Notes: generated by a model not told the origin, from the letters alone. A DNA stretch of 64,000 nt from Paraspadella gotoi (GCA_051294375.1 CM119270.1:19378380-19442379), one strand, 5' to 3'. Positions 1-12,040 are shown, numbered from the stretch's first letter. A program made the numbers and translations.

Positions 1-231
1 GAGCAGTTTATCATCCGAAGGAAAAAAAAAGCGATAAAAAGAAGATAAAATAGGCTTAACAAAATGCACGCAGACGCAATCGGGCACACGCATGCGCCCA
101 CTGCATGCACAACCTACTAAAAAAATAAAAACGATATATATCAAAGCTTTAGCGAGTCGACAGTGATACAGAATGTTGAATAGAAGTTGATTTTACGGTT
201 CAGGCGCCATAACGAGAACTTCTTCTTTGTA

Positions 232-264
<33 letters not shown>

Positions 265-287
265 TTCTATCTCTCTCTCTCTCTCTC
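232..287 (+). repeat. (CT)n microsatellite
   Basis: Interrupted CT dinucleotide array. Confidence 0.95.
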
Positions 288-448
288 ACCACCTGCCTTC
301 GATTTTCCACGACAGTTTTCTATTTGTTTTTTTCTTCCCCAGAGAATAATATTCTTATTTTTTTATTTCTTCATTTTTTGGCGAAATGTTTTACTCAAAA
401 AAAAATTTCAGGGAAAAAGAAATTGTCAATTGGTTTTTCTCGTGGAAG

Positions 449-619
<171 letters not shown>

Positions 620-873
620 ACCTGTTTCTCTCCACGGTCGCAAAAGGGCAACGCAGGTACGAGAAGCGACAGTCTTTTGTTTTTGTTTGGCGACGATTTA
701 TATTCCTCTTTCGTCCGCCAGGATCCGCAGACAACAATCCAACCATTTTTTTAATCCACTGTTTTGCCAATTTTGGTTGAGGGCAATCGTGGTTGAGTTG
801 GCCCACAATTTGGTTTATTTGGATCTCACTTTTTTTTCACGACGAGAACTTAAATTTATGACATCAGACATTC

Positions 874-937
874 TTTTTAAGATATTAAGAGATTAAGATA
901 TTAAGATATTAAGATATTAAGATATTAAGATATTAAA
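874..937 (+). repeat. 8-bp tandem repeat TTAAGATA
   Basis: About seven units of TTAAGATA, the first ones imperfect. It abuts the left arm of the inverted repeat at 945. Confidence 0.85.
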
Positions 938-944
938 ATAATAG

Positions 945-1153
945 TTAGAAAAGTTTGAAATGAATTTTCAACAACGATTTTATTTTTAATAAAAAACGGA
1001 CATGTTTCGGCTTAACTACAAAATTATGTGCATAATTTGTTTCAAATTCACTAACTTTTTTAATGCTGATGAAGGCTTGTAGTTAAGCCGAAACATGTCC
1101 GTTTTTTATTAAAAATAAAATCGTTGTTGAAAATTCATTTCAAACTTTTCTAA
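945..1153. repeat. Inverted repeat, 77-bp arms, 55-bp loop
   Basis: Left arm 945-1021 and right arm 1077-1153 are near-perfect reverse complements, including the GGACATGTTTCGGCTTAAC core and flanking TTAGAAAAGTTTGAAATG. The transcript would form a long hairpin. It may be a fold-back (MITE-like) element; no coding capacity. Confidence 0.88.
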
Positions 1154-1456
1154 TAATTATTACACAACGAAAAGAAAGGATTATACCACAATAAAATAAT
1201 AGTATATATTTTGTATTTTGGTTTTCACCGCAAATATTTAATTAAAAATGGTTAATTTTAATTATAAAACGACGGTTATATCTTTGGTACTGGTCTCTGT
1301 GAAAGAGTGAGACAGTGAAGTGAACAGACAAAGGGACACAAAGTTAATTAATTCACCTGACATTTTTATGGACGCAACAAATTGAGATCGAATGTGAACC
1401 GTGAAGTGAGCGACGACGTTGAACGTGAAAGAGAAGAAAAAACAAACCTGGTGAGG

Positions 1457-1567
1457 AGTCTCTCTCTCTCTCTCTCTCTCTCTCATCTTCTCTTTCTTCT
1501 CCTCTCATCCCTCTCATCCCCGCGTCTTCTCATTTACTCTCCTCTCTCTTTCTTCTCATTGTCCTAG
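1457..1567 (+). repeat. CT-rich tract
   Basis: (CT)n followed by degenerate CTCTT/CATC pyrimidine sequence. Confidence 0.8.
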
Positions 1568-1975
1568 CGTCTGGAAACCGTCAACAGGATTACCCGATCA
1601 TCGTCGTTTTTGTCTCCTTCGTTCCTCTCGTCGTCGTCCGTCGTCGTCGTCGTTTGACGCCTATCACATGCGTTCCCCCCTTCCACCCCTGCGTCTTTTC
1701 TTTTCCTCTCCAATTTGTAATTTAAAAAAAAAAAGAACGGTAAATTCCAATGTGTTGCGCCGCAGTGACTCATTTACCCTTTGATCGCATCGTATGACAT
1801 GACATGACATGACTAAAAAACTTTCTTTGCCCGAGTATTTATGACTTGCACTTTTTTAAGTTTTAGGAATTCCTGAGGGCGGCGCTAGAAGTCCCTTAGA
1901 TTTGAGGTATTTTTCTGTCTTAACAAATGAGCAACCAACTATTGGCAAATTATTTGCATTTTTAACGAAAGTGGG

Positions 1976-2035
1976 ACAGACCGATGGACAGATTTACCGA
2001 CGGACCGACCAACCAACAGACCGACCGAAAAGTGA
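1976..2035 (+). repeat. GACC/GACA degenerate tetranucleotide tract
   Basis: Repeated GACAGACCGA, GACGGACCGACC units. Similar composition, opposite strand, to the tract at 23.55 kb. Confidence 0.6.
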
Positions 2036-2103
2036 GTTATAGAGTTTCTCCGCCAGTACACGCGGCGCAACTAAAAAGAGGGAAAGCGAGAGACAGGGAG
2101 AAA

Positions 2104-2162
2104 TTCGTCTCTGCTGGAGTCTCTTCTGTCTGGAGTCTCTGCTGGAGTCTCTGCTGGTGCTG
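2104..2162 (+). repeat. 15-bp tandem repeat CTCTGCTGGAGTCTC
   Basis: About four imperfect units containing CTGGAGTCT. Confidence 0.8.
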
Positions 2163-2361
2163 GGGCGAGTGAAACTGATGCAAACTATGACTAATGGACT
2201 AATGGACTAATGGATTAATTGTTTTGTTCATTATTACATTGATTCATTATTTGGATTGTTTGATTATTTCCTTTGGTCGGCTTAAAATATCTTTTTTTTA
2301 TATTTTACCTTCAGACTAATTTGTACGCTCGACCAATTTGATTGTAAATGCTTCTCTCCTT

Positions 2362-2366
<5 letters not shown>

Positions 2367-2417
<51 letters not shown>
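2367..2417 (+). repeat. (CT)n then (CTTT)n microsatellite
   Basis: About 19 CT units passing into four CTTT units. Confidence 0.95.
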
Positions 2418-2418
<1 letters not shown>

Positions 2419-2569
2419 CTACGACTATATTTTTTTCTCCTCTCTATTCGACGTCGCAAAGAAATAAAAAAAAAAGGAAAAAGAAAAAAAAGAAGAACAA
2501 AAAGTGAAACGTCCCTTTCCTTTATCGCTACCATTATAACGTCTCATCAAGGGAGATGGCATCCAAGCG

Positions 2570-2571
<2 letters not shown>

Positions 2572-2659
<88 letters not shown>
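2572..2659 (+). repeat. (GA)n microsatellite
   Basis: About 44 uninterrupted GA units. Confidence 0.97.
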
Positions 2660-2662
<3 letters not shown>

Positions 2663-2984
2663 CAACTCTCACGATGTCATCTTCTCCGTTCATCAAGAGA
2701 GATATTGAAAGTCTCAACTGCCCTCGACTTCTTTTGCGAGATATTCGAAATCCGTTTGAACAGTGAGATCCTTTGCGTCGGTGTGAACGGCCTCGCTTGT
2801 GAGAAAACAGTTTTAAAATGGCTTTAGAAAAATAAAAATAGTCTAAGTACTATATAACCCAAATGATTCTGTAAAGTTTATTCACTCTCGATATAAATTT
2901 CTTTAAAACATTTACGCAAAAATACATGAAAACCTTTTTTCGTTTAATAAAGATTCTGATGAAATAAATAAAGAATTATTCAGA

Positions 2985-3055
2985 TTCACTCCATTAGTGA
3001 AAATATATTTTTTAACAGGACATGATGGACTTCCTATCAATGAAAATGTATAGCA
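2985..3055 (+). repeat. Fragment of dispersed repeat family A
   Basis: ATTCACTCC and GACTTCCTATCAATGAAAATG match the end of the family-A copy at 9065-9110 with an insertion between. Partial copy. Confidence 0.45.
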
Positions 3056-3232
3056 TTTTGTTAACAGTTTCAAAAACAATATAACAGTTTTATTTGAATA
3101 TCAAGTCCCCTCCTTGATGTATTGGACTGCGAATTACTACTGTATTCCGCACCAGATTTAAAATCATTTACATTTCCAGTCCTGATATATCACTTTATCG
3201 ACTCTACCATTTCCAGTAATCCTAAAACGACG

Positions 3233-3238
3233 ATGATA

Positions 3239-3269
<31 letters not shown>

Positions 3270-3270
3270 T
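3233..3270 (+). repeat. (ACG)n trinucleotide array
   Basis: About ten ACG units, followed by GACAGA repeats. Confidence 0.92.
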
Positions 3271-3484
3271 GACAGAGACAGAGACAATAAAAAAATCCCA
3301 GCTTCTATTCTACTCACACGTAAATCTTGTTTTATTTGACAAACGTCTGACATGACGATTCATGTTTTGAGTCGAGAAAAGTTCACAACTGTGAAGTCGA
3401 CATTTCACTACGAGAAGAGAGACAAAGAGAATGAATATAATTGCTCACGAGATGAATCATATTCATTGTCACGTCAATTCATTT

Positions 3485-3617
<133 letters not shown>

Positions 3618-3869
3618 CTTTCTAACATTTCTTTCTCGTCTTTTCTTCTCTTTCTTATTTCCTCTTGCTCCTCTCTCCCATCTCATCCTGCACAGTAATC
3701 CCCTATCTTTTTTTGCCCCCACAGTGTGCCATATCGATTTCAACTCCCACGGTTTTGCTGAAGTGACAAAAACGTCAACTTTCCGGAAATAAAAATTCTT
3801 CATAAGACGTTTTTCTCAAAAGAATTTGCAAATTTGGCCAAAATATAAAAAAAATCTCGCTTTCTCACT

Positions 3870-4142
<273 letters not shown>

Positions 4143-4319
4143 TTCCCTCACTTTTAAAGCCTTCATATTTTTCTTTGAAGCAGTAAAAAGATATGGAAGC
4201 CGGAAAAACTCGGAGAATCTTATTTTCTTTTTTCTTTTTTCTTTTTTTTTTATTGTTTCTTTGATGAGCGAACGAAGAGGAAAGGGAGAGAAGATAAGGG
4301 AGAAGAAAGGGAAGTAGTT

Positions 4320-4560
4320 TAAGATAAAAAAGAAAAGAACAGAAAAGAAAAGAAAAGAATAGAAAAGAAAAGAAAGTAAAAGAAAAGAAAAAAAAGAAAA
4401 GAGAGAAAAGAAAAGAGAGAAAAGAAAAGAAGAGGAAAGGGAGAGAAGATACAGGAGAATAAAGGGAAGGAGTTTAGGATAGGAAAAGAAAAGAAAAGAA
4501 AAGAAAAGAAAAGAAAAGAAAAGAAAAGAAAAGAAAAGAAAAGAAAAGAAAAGAAATGAA
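4320..4560 (+). repeat. (AAAAG)n array
   Basis: Degenerate AAAAG at first, then about 15 near-perfect GAAAA units at 4480-4556. Confidence 0.93.
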
Positions 4561-4760
4561 AAGATTAAAAAGAAAAAAAATAGAAATATAAAAAATAGAA
4601 ATAGAAATATATTCTTTTAACAGAAAATAAAAATAATAATAAAAATCCTCTAATATATATTTAGAAATAAGAGAACAATAAAGGGTCATTAAGTCTTTAC
4701 ATTACATCAAATTATATTATTTTACTTTTTGTCAATTTCTCGACGGATCATAATATTGAG

Positions 4761-4910
4761 TAAAGAAAAAAATAAAAAGAAAACAGAAAAAAGAAACAGA
4801 GGAAGATGGAAGGAAAAACAGAAACAGTGTCAAAAAAGAAGAAGGAAAGAAACGAAGGAACCGAAAGAAACTGAAAAAGAGAAAACAGAGGAAAGGGGGG
4901 AGAGTAGGAG
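4761..4910 (+). repeat. Polypurine tract
   Basis: Almost only A and G on the plus strand, with GAAACAGAA-type units; no gene seen. Confidence 0.7.
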
Positions 4911-5027
4911 GGCGGACCAAACTCCGTCCCGGGGAACAATAGACACTTTTGTTTTGCGCATAAAGTAATTAATCAACTCGAGCGAGAATTTTTCTTTCTC
5001 TCCAAGAGACGGAAATTTCTTTCCTGC

Positions 5028-5028
5028 T

Positions 5029-5059
<31 letters not shown>

Positions 5060-5102
5060 CGACAACAACAATAACAAGGACGACGACATCAATGACGCGC
5101 AA

Positions 5103-5142
<40 letters not shown>

Positions 5143-5150
5143 AACGCGCT
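5028..5150 (+). repeat. (ACG/GAT)n trinucleotide tract
   Basis: Interrupted ACG, GAT and AAC triplets. Minus-strand poly-Ser and poly-Val frames are repeat artefacts. Confidence 0.88.
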
Positions 5151-5214
5151 ACGAGGCAGCAAAAGTCTTTTTTTTTCAAATGAGACGTTAATTGATTAAT
5201 AATGCAAAAATCGG

Positions 5215-5319
<105 letters not shown>

Positions 5320-5356
5320 TTTCAAGTCACCTTCAGCTTTATCTGAATCATAATGA

Positions 5357-5418
5357 ATATTAGTGAATGAATGAATGAATGGATAAATGAATAAAGGAAT
5401 GAATGAATGATTGAATGT
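5357..5418 (+). repeat. (GAAT)n tetranucleotide tract
   Basis: Degenerate GAATGAATGAAT units. Confidence 0.75.
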
Positions 5419-5859
5419 ATTAGCAAAGGAGCACATTTGACTAACATCATGATAAAAAATAAACTCAAAATTTAGCCTTGAAAAAAAACCTCGATAGTTT
5501 TGAATTGTTTTGGCAAAATGATTTTATTTTGAAAATAAAAATACGGAAATGTTTCACAACAACATTATAGCCTTGACTTAAGAGAAAAAAAAACAAACAA
5601 TAAAATTTAAATGACCAAAGAAGGGAAAAAAAACGATTTAAAAGAAAAAAAATCGTCTCCTGGAAATAAATGTATACAAATGAGTTTCGGCGGGAGAAAG
5701 AGAATTGTCCAATTGCAGTCATTTCCTAGAAATAGACGGGGAGAAAGAATGAGCGGGGGGAAGGGAGAAAAGGAGAAAAAAAGAAAAAAACCTGGAAAAG
5801 GAAAAAAGGAAATATGGAGTCGAGGAAGGAGAATAAAAAGAGGGAAAGAAAAGAAAATA

Positions 5860-6398
5860 NNNNNNNNNNNNNNNNNNNNNNNNNNNNNNNNNNNNNNNNN
5901 NNNNNNNNNNNNNNNNNNNNNNNNNNNNNNNNNNNNNNNNNNNNNNNNNNNNNNNNNNNNNNNNNNNNNNNNNNNNNNNNNNNNNNNNNNNNNNNNNNNN
6001 NNNNNNNNNNNNNNNNNNNNNNNNNNNNNNNNNNNNNNNNNNNNNNNNNNNNNNNNNNNNNNNNNNNNNNNNNNNNNNNNNNNNNNNNNNNNNNNNNNNN
6101 NNNNNNNNNNNNNNNNNNNNNNNNNNNNNNNNNNNNNNNNNNNNNNNNNNNNNNNNNNNNNNNNNNNNNNNNNNNNNNNNNNNNNNNNNNNNNNNNNNNN
6201 NNNNNNNNNNNNNNNNNNNNNNNNNNNNNNNNNNNNNNNNNNNNNNNNNNNNNNNNNNNNNNNNNNNNNNNNNNNNNNNNNNNNNNNNNNNNNNNNNNNN
6301 NNNNNNNNNNNNNNNNNNNNNNNNNNNNNNNNNNNNNNNNNNNNNNNNNNNNNNNNNNNNNNNNNNNNNNNNNNNNNNNNNNNNNNNNNNNNNNNNNN
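5860..6398. other. Assembly gap (539 N) next to a (CT)n array
   Basis: Run of N between a polypurine stretch and a (CT)n array that resumes at 6399. Confidence 0.97.
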
Positions 6399-6539
6399 CT
6401 CTCTCTCTCTCTCTCTCTCATGGGTGATCGATGGTTCTGTTACTATGACGACCCTGGATGCCGATGAAGGCGTCGACCTTCGCTTGACATCTCATTTCCT
6501 TTCGTCTCTTCGTTCGTCGAGTTTATTGATCTCTTTTCT

Positions 6540-7290
6540 TTTTTCCTTTCCTTTTCCTTTCTTTTCTTTCCTTTTTTTTTCTTTCCGCCTTAATTTTTTC
6601 CTTCTTTCCTTGCTTTATACCTTCCATCCTTCCTTCCTTCCTCCTTTTTTCCTTCCTTCCTTCCTTCTTTCATTTCTTCCTTCTTTCCTTCCTTCCTTCT
6701 TTCCTTCCTTCCTTCNNNNNNNNNNNNNNNNNNNNNNNNNAGGAAGGAAGGAAGGAGGAAGTGAAGGAACGGAAGGAAGGAAGGAAGGAAGGAAAGGAAG
6801 GAAGGAAGGATGGAAGGGAGGAAGGAAAGAAAAGAAGGAAAGGTAAAGAAGGAAGGGAAGAAAGAAGGAAAGAAGGAAGGAAGGAAAGGAAGTAGAAGGA
6901 AGGAAGGAAGGAAGGAAAGAGGAAGGAAGGAAGGAAGGATGGAGGGATGGAAGGATGGAAGGAATAAAGCAAGGAAAGGAAAGGAAAGAGGAAGGAAGGA
7001 AGGAAGAAGGAAGGAAGGAAGAGAAGGAAGGAGGAAGAAGGAAGGAAAAGAGGAAGGAAGGAAGGAAGGATGGAGGGATGGAAGGATGAAGGAAATAAAG
7101 CAAGGAGGAAAGGAAAGAGGAAGGGAAGGAAGGAAGGAAAGGAAACGGAAGGAAGGAAAAGGAAGGAGGAAGGAAAAGAAGGCAGAAATGAAAGAAAGGA
7201 AGGAAGAGGAAAAAAGGAGGAAGGAATGGAAGGATGGAAGATGCTCTTCCTTCCTTCCTTCCTTACTTCCTTCCTTACTTCTCTCTTTCT
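6540..7290 (+). repeat. (TTCC)n / (GGAA)n array that switches strand at a 25-N gap
   Basis: 6540-6715 is TTCC-rich, 6741-7233 is GGAA-rich, and TTCC returns at 7245-7290. The N run 6716-6740 sits exactly at the first switch. Within the GGAA part a longer unit of about 125 bp (GGATGGAGGGATGGAAGGAT, then ATAAAGCAAGGA) occurs twice, at 6938 and 7068. Confidence 0.93.
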
Positions 7291-7845
7291 CTCTCTTTCT
7301 CTCCCTTTTTATCTTTTCTTCCTTTCTCTCTTCTCTTTATTATTTTCTTCTTTCTCCAGTTTTATCCTTTATACCACGATTAACTTTTAAAGCGCCGCCT
7401 TACAATGACTCGAATTAAATGAGAAGAATTTCATTGCATCATATTGTTGGTTATTTGTAAGTCTTTCAGGCGCTCAATATTTGTCTAATGAATCTCCTTT
7501 TTTCTGATATCCTCTTGTAACTGTCCATCTCTAACATGCCTTTAGTAGAATGGCAAAAGAACAACAACAACAATAACAACGACAACGACGACGACGTCCA
7601 CCACATCAGGGATCAGCGGGAGAACCATTTGCGTTGAATGGCGGAGAAAAAAAAAGATAAAAAAGGAATAAGAAAGGAAAAAAAAAGGAAAATGACCCCC
7701 AGAAAAAAATGATTCCCCAAAAGATGATATGAATTCTTCCCCGCGACCCGAAGCTTCATCCCCCCCTTTTTTTTGGGGGGGGAGAGGCGGAGAAAAGAAA
7801 AGAGGCGGAATGACCCGGAGGGAACAGGCGCTCTTGTTTACGGCC

Positions 7846-7851
7846 ATGATA

Positions 7852-7916
<65 letters not shown>

Positions 7917-7917
7917 A
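7846..7917 (+). repeat. (GAT)n trinucleotide array, about 24 units
   Basis: Near-perfect GAT/ATG repeat; poly-Met and poly-Asp frames are artefacts. Confidence 0.96.
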
Positions 7918-8896
7918 AAACTGTGAAATTAACATGCTTCGGTGGGTACTCTAACAATTCTACAATGGTTATGGAGAGTGTTTTTAGTAATTACTTTTTT
8001 CTTGTATGTACAATGTCAATACATTTTCGTTGACAATGTCAGACTCTTAACAGACGTTGAGACAATCAATGTCACGTCGACTTTCTTGAAATTCTAGACG
8101 TGAAAAACTTTGAACATGAGAAGATATTTTAAATTTGTTGTATTTTATATTAAAAACCGAATAAAATACAACAAATTTACAATACACAAACTACCAGAAT
8201 CATGCCTCTCAAAAATTGGATTAAGAGAAGATATTATATCAAGAAAAAAACATTAAAATTACTGGAAACTTATTTTGCTCAAAGGGACATAAATATTTTG
8301 GCTAAAGCAAATTTTCTTTTGCTCTTTTTTCTGTGTTGATACTTCTCTCGTCTTATTTTGTTTCTTCTTTTTGTTTTTATAACAACTTTATTACTATTTG
8401 TAACTTTTTGACGTCCCTTGTTCTTCCCAAGACTTAGTTTCACCTTCCTTGTTGTATGACTTTGTTCTAACTCCATGTTCTGAATCTGACTTTGTTCCAA
8501 CTCCCTTGTTAAATCACTTTGTTCTTACTTTCACATTCCTCTCACTTTGTTCCTCTCCCTTCCCTCAATTCACAGTCGCCAATTCTTTCCGCCGGAAAAT
8601 TCTTCACCTTCGTTTTTTCCCTTTCCTTCCTTTTTCACGCTCATCGAATATCATAGAGATTCTCTCACGTGAATTTCTCTCTCTCTCTCACGTTAGATTT
8701 TGAATCACGTGACTTTTCGATTCCACGACGCGATCAGCAGCTGCGACTCGCTTCCGGTCGATAGATCGAAAATAGCGAGACGCTTCAACGAACTTCACAC
8801 TTTCGTGGGCGAAAGAGTTCGTTGGAATTTTCTTCTTAGTTTATGCTTCGGTGAATCTTGATTTTTTTTTTTGTTCCCTCGGAACTTCACCAGGCG

Positions 8897-9115
8897 CTTT
8901 ATGGTATAACCAATATAAAAAATTATCCATTCCTTTAATTAATCAGCTATCTTTCTCACGTGTCTGGACATGCTTTGCTTGTTTGAGGACTCTATCACTC
9001 TTACTAGATGACAACTTAACATGATTATGACAGCTTTCATTCCCAAACTCTCTCACAGTCTAATTCATTCACTCCAAACCTATCTGGCTTCCCTATCAAT
9101 GAAATGGTATAATAT
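8897..9115 (+). repeat. Dispersed repeat family A
   Basis: About 215 bp similar, with mismatches, to 43028-43215 (and its duplicate 57683-57860). Shared blocks: GGTA-ACCAATATAAAA-TTATCCATTC, CTATCACT, CTCTCACAGTCT, and the terminal TGGCT-CTATCA. No coding potential. Likely a short interspersed or MITE-type element. Confidence 0.7.
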
Positions 9116-9189
9116 TTCAAAAAAATGTTTAAATTCTTTAAAAGGATATAATGTATGTATTATAATAATTATATGTACCCACCGATAGT

Positions 9190-9430
9190 AAGGTCTAGGG
9201 TCTGTGGATAAGGCGCTACGTGGGCTGAAGATGACTGTCCGTAACTTCTATAACCCCCTCTAGCAGCCATGGAACGGGTCCCTGGGCTTGGAACCAGGCT
9301 TGAGGGTTTGCCATGCCCCCAAGGCGACTTACGGCCGTCCTCACGCTTCCCGCAGGGTAGGTACCGGATTGGGATTGAACCCGGTACCGAGTGGTCATGG
9401 CTTTACTCAATGAGCCACCGGGTCACAACT
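9190..9430 (-). mobile_element. tRNA-derived SINE
   Basis: Read on the minus strand it begins near 9425 with CCGGTGGCTCATTGAGTAAA (A-box-like TGGCTCATTGAG) and then GGTACCGGGTTCAATCCC, whose GGTTCAATCCC (9381-9371) is a good B box. A tRNA-unrelated body follows (GACGGCCGTAA, TGGGGGCATGGC, CTCAAGCCTGGTTCC). The same head and body occur at 33948-34110 in the opposite orientation. Confidence 0.78.
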
Positions 9431-9770
9431 GAAAGTGTCATGATTTTAGTCGGGGTGAACCTAGGCAATGCCCGACTACAGGTCTAGACTCACTTGTAAA
9501 TTAGAACCCAATGTTAAGTCCTTCAAAATCTATCGAAGCTAATAAAGGAAAGTAAGGTCACGCAACCCACCCGGCTCCTATTGATGCCCTCACTCTACCG
9601 CGTGGCATCCAAAGCCTCACCTTTCATTCCGACCTTCCCCACTATTTACTTCACCCTGCCTTACCCGCCCTCGTCTCCTCGGGCGCCAACGCGTCGCCGC
9701 ATGAATTTTCCATGAAGTTGACTTTTAGCTGCGGAACCAAGGAGAAAGAGTTTGGCCGGAGGGCGCAAGG

Positions 9771-10111
9771 AATGCCATGTGCGCTCTCCCAGGGGGAAGA
9801 ATGCCATGTGCTTGTTCTTCGAATGCCTGGCGGGGATTGCCATGTATGCCATGTGTTTTTTTATTTAAATGAACTTTCCTGTTAAATGCCTTGTCAAGAA
9901 TGACCTGCTCGCGTTGTTAAATAAATCAATTAAATGAAAGTAAATTAAAAATCAAATTAATGAGAATGTCATGCTCTTTTTCTACTCAAGGAGTTCTAGT
10001 CGGGCCTCTATATTAAAGAATGCCATTTTTGCAAACTATCTAGTTGACATTGCCTTTTGAAATTTGAGCGCAGAAAATGCCATCCGCGTCTCTCGATTCC
10101 TACAATGCCAT
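9771..10111 (+). repeat. Cluster of AATGCCAT motifs
   Basis: Exact AATGCCAT starts at 9771, 9800, 10019, 10076 and 10104, with TATGCCATG near 9845 and variants AATGCCTGG, AATGCCTTG, AATGACCTG and AATGTCATG between them, all on the plus strand. Spacing is irregular, so it is not a simple tandem array. Confidence 0.7.
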
Positions 10112-10262
10112 CAGCGCCGTGGCGACAGAAACAAAAGTCGCTGAGGTGAAAACGCGAGAAAAAAGAGTCGCTCGGATCGTTTCACCAAAAAGGCCTTCAT
10201 TAGTTACTCCTTTATGGCCTTTTTCACCGGTTTTAAGGGCGTTTTGATCTCATTGCCGACCG

Positions 10263-10279
10263 CGTCTCTCTCTCTCTCT

Positions 10280-10356
<77 letters not shown>

Positions 10357-10385
10357 CTCTCTCTCTCGTCTCTCTTTCTTCCTGT
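10263..10385 (+). repeat. (CT)n microsatellite
   Basis: CT array with a few TTC and CCT interruptions. Confidence 0.94.
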
Positions 10386-10449
10386 CCTCGCTTACCCTCC
10401 TTAGGTTTACGCACCACTCAGCCAAAATTTTTATTCCTCCTTTCTATAC

Positions 10450-10452
<3 letters not shown>

Positions 10453-10483
<31 letters not shown>
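10453..10483 (+). repeat. (GA)n microsatellite
   Basis: About 15 GA units. Confidence 0.9.
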
Positions 10484-10487
<4 letters not shown>

Positions 10488-10869
10488 TGAGGTGAACAAA
10501 GATGAGGAAAACGAAGTTTAATGAATTTCATTGATAATCAAAATGATTTCTGAACAGAAATACGTATTTGTCCTTTATTTTAACAAAGTATACATTAACT
10601 AAGTAATTTTAATATGATAAACGCTTATAAACTATATTTCTTGGTGATAAATTTAAGTAAAAATACAAATACGCCAGCAATCTGATCGAAAACTGACTCA
10701 TTACACTGATTTCGATTCCAGATGAGACTAAGGGAAGGAAAATAAAAAGAAAAACAAAATAAAAAATAACGACAAAAAAGAGAGGAAAGAAAGAAAAAAA
10801 GAAAGAAAAAGAAAATTAAAAAAGGAAGAAAAAGGGTTTTTGCATTTCTGTGGATTTCGTCGCATTACC

Positions 10870-10928
10870 CGTTGGCGGAGGCGGCGGTGGCGGCAGCGGA
10901 AACGGCGGCGGCAGCGGCGGCGGCCGCT
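10870..10928 (+). repeat. (GGC)n trinucleotide tract
   Basis: Interrupted GGC/GGA/AGC triplets. All three frames stay open, as expected of the repeat. Confidence 0.85.
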
Positions 10929-10977
10929 TTCAAATCCCGCAATTTATGGGTCCTTCTTGGCTCCTCAAATCTCCTTT

Positions 10978-10979
<2 letters not shown>

Positions 10980-11058
<79 letters not shown>
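10980..11058 (+). repeat. (GA)n microsatellite
   Basis: About 39 GA units. Confidence 0.96.
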
Positions 11059-11059
<1 letters not shown>

Positions 11060-11336
11060 AAAAAGAAAGAAAAATAGCGAAACTGCGATCCGAGGAATAG
11101 GCATTGCTTCTGTGGAAACAAAAACTCCCGACGGAAACAAATTCACATGAATAGAACAAAAAATGCCATCATGAAGAACAAATTCCGTCGAGAAGAACAA
11201 CAAAAGAAAACAAAACCACCTGAGGCGCCGCCATCTTTTTTTCGGAGGGCGGTGGAGGGGGGGGGCGAGCTGTCGTGTGTTTTTCAATTTTCAAAACGAA
11301 AAAATAATATCGATTTTTTTTCGTTCACAATTTTTT

Positions 11337-11346
11337 NNNNNNNNNN
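11337..11346. other. Assembly gap of 10 N
   Basis: Fixed-size 10-N spacer in AT-rich sequence. Confidence 0.95.
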
Positions 11347-11391
11347 AATAAAAAACGTCGATGGCTGCGGCGAGAATAAAAAGCCGGAGAA

Positions 11392-11460
11392 AAAAAAAGG
11401 AAAGGAAAAAAGAAAAGAAAAGAAAAAAGAAAAGAAAAGAAAAGAAAAGAAAAGAAAGGA
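11392..11460 (+). repeat. (AAAAG)n tract
   Basis: Degenerate AAAAG repeat. Confidence 0.85.
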
Positions 11461-11541
11461 ACAAAGATCCTGTTTCAAGGAGAAATCGAAAGCTAACCGG
11501 AAAAATTTGTTTTCACTACAACCAGAGAGAGAGAGAGAGAG

Positions 11542-11697
11542 NNNNNNNNNNNNNNNNNNNNNNNNNNNNNNNNNNNNNNNNNNNNNNNNNNNNNNNNNNN
11601 NNNNNNNNNNNNNNNNNNNNNNNNNNNNNNNNNNNNNNNNNNNNNNNNNNNNNNNNNNNNNNNNNNNNNNNNNNNNNNNNNNNNNNNNNNNNNNNNN
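11542..11697. other. Assembly gap (156 N) inside a (GA)n array
   Basis: Flanked on both sides by (GA)n (11525-11541 and 11698-11727), so the missing bases are probably more of the array. Confidence 0.97.
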
Positions 11698-11728
<31 letters not shown>

Positions 11729-11856
11729 AGGGGAATCTGTGAAAAATCACGGCTGAGGATTCACAAAGCGTGAATTTACTGGGATCAGTCGGTTTTTTTT
11801 TCACTGACAAAATCTTGCTTCAGTACAGATGCGAGAGAACTTGATTTTCATAATCC

Positions 11857-12040
11857 AATAAAACATCAATCAGTCATTCAATTAATCACTCAATAAGTCA
11901 TTCCATAATGCAATTAATAAATTAGTCAATCAACCGATAATTTAATTAATCCATTATGCAATCATTAAAAAAATCAAATCAATCATAAACCAATTAAATC
12001 AATCAATCAAATCAATCAATCAATCATTCAATCATTTTCT
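11857..12040 (+). repeat. (CAAT/TCAA)n degenerate tract
   Basis: ATCAATCAATCA-type sequence with many variants. Confidence 0.7.

Noticed and set aside
7729-8033. Poly-Met and poly-Asp frames
   Set aside because: (GAT)n repeat translation.
9371-9430. A functional tRNA gene
   Set aside because: A and B boxes are present, but the sequence does not fold into a cloverleaf with an acceptor stem that I can find, and a SINE body follows.
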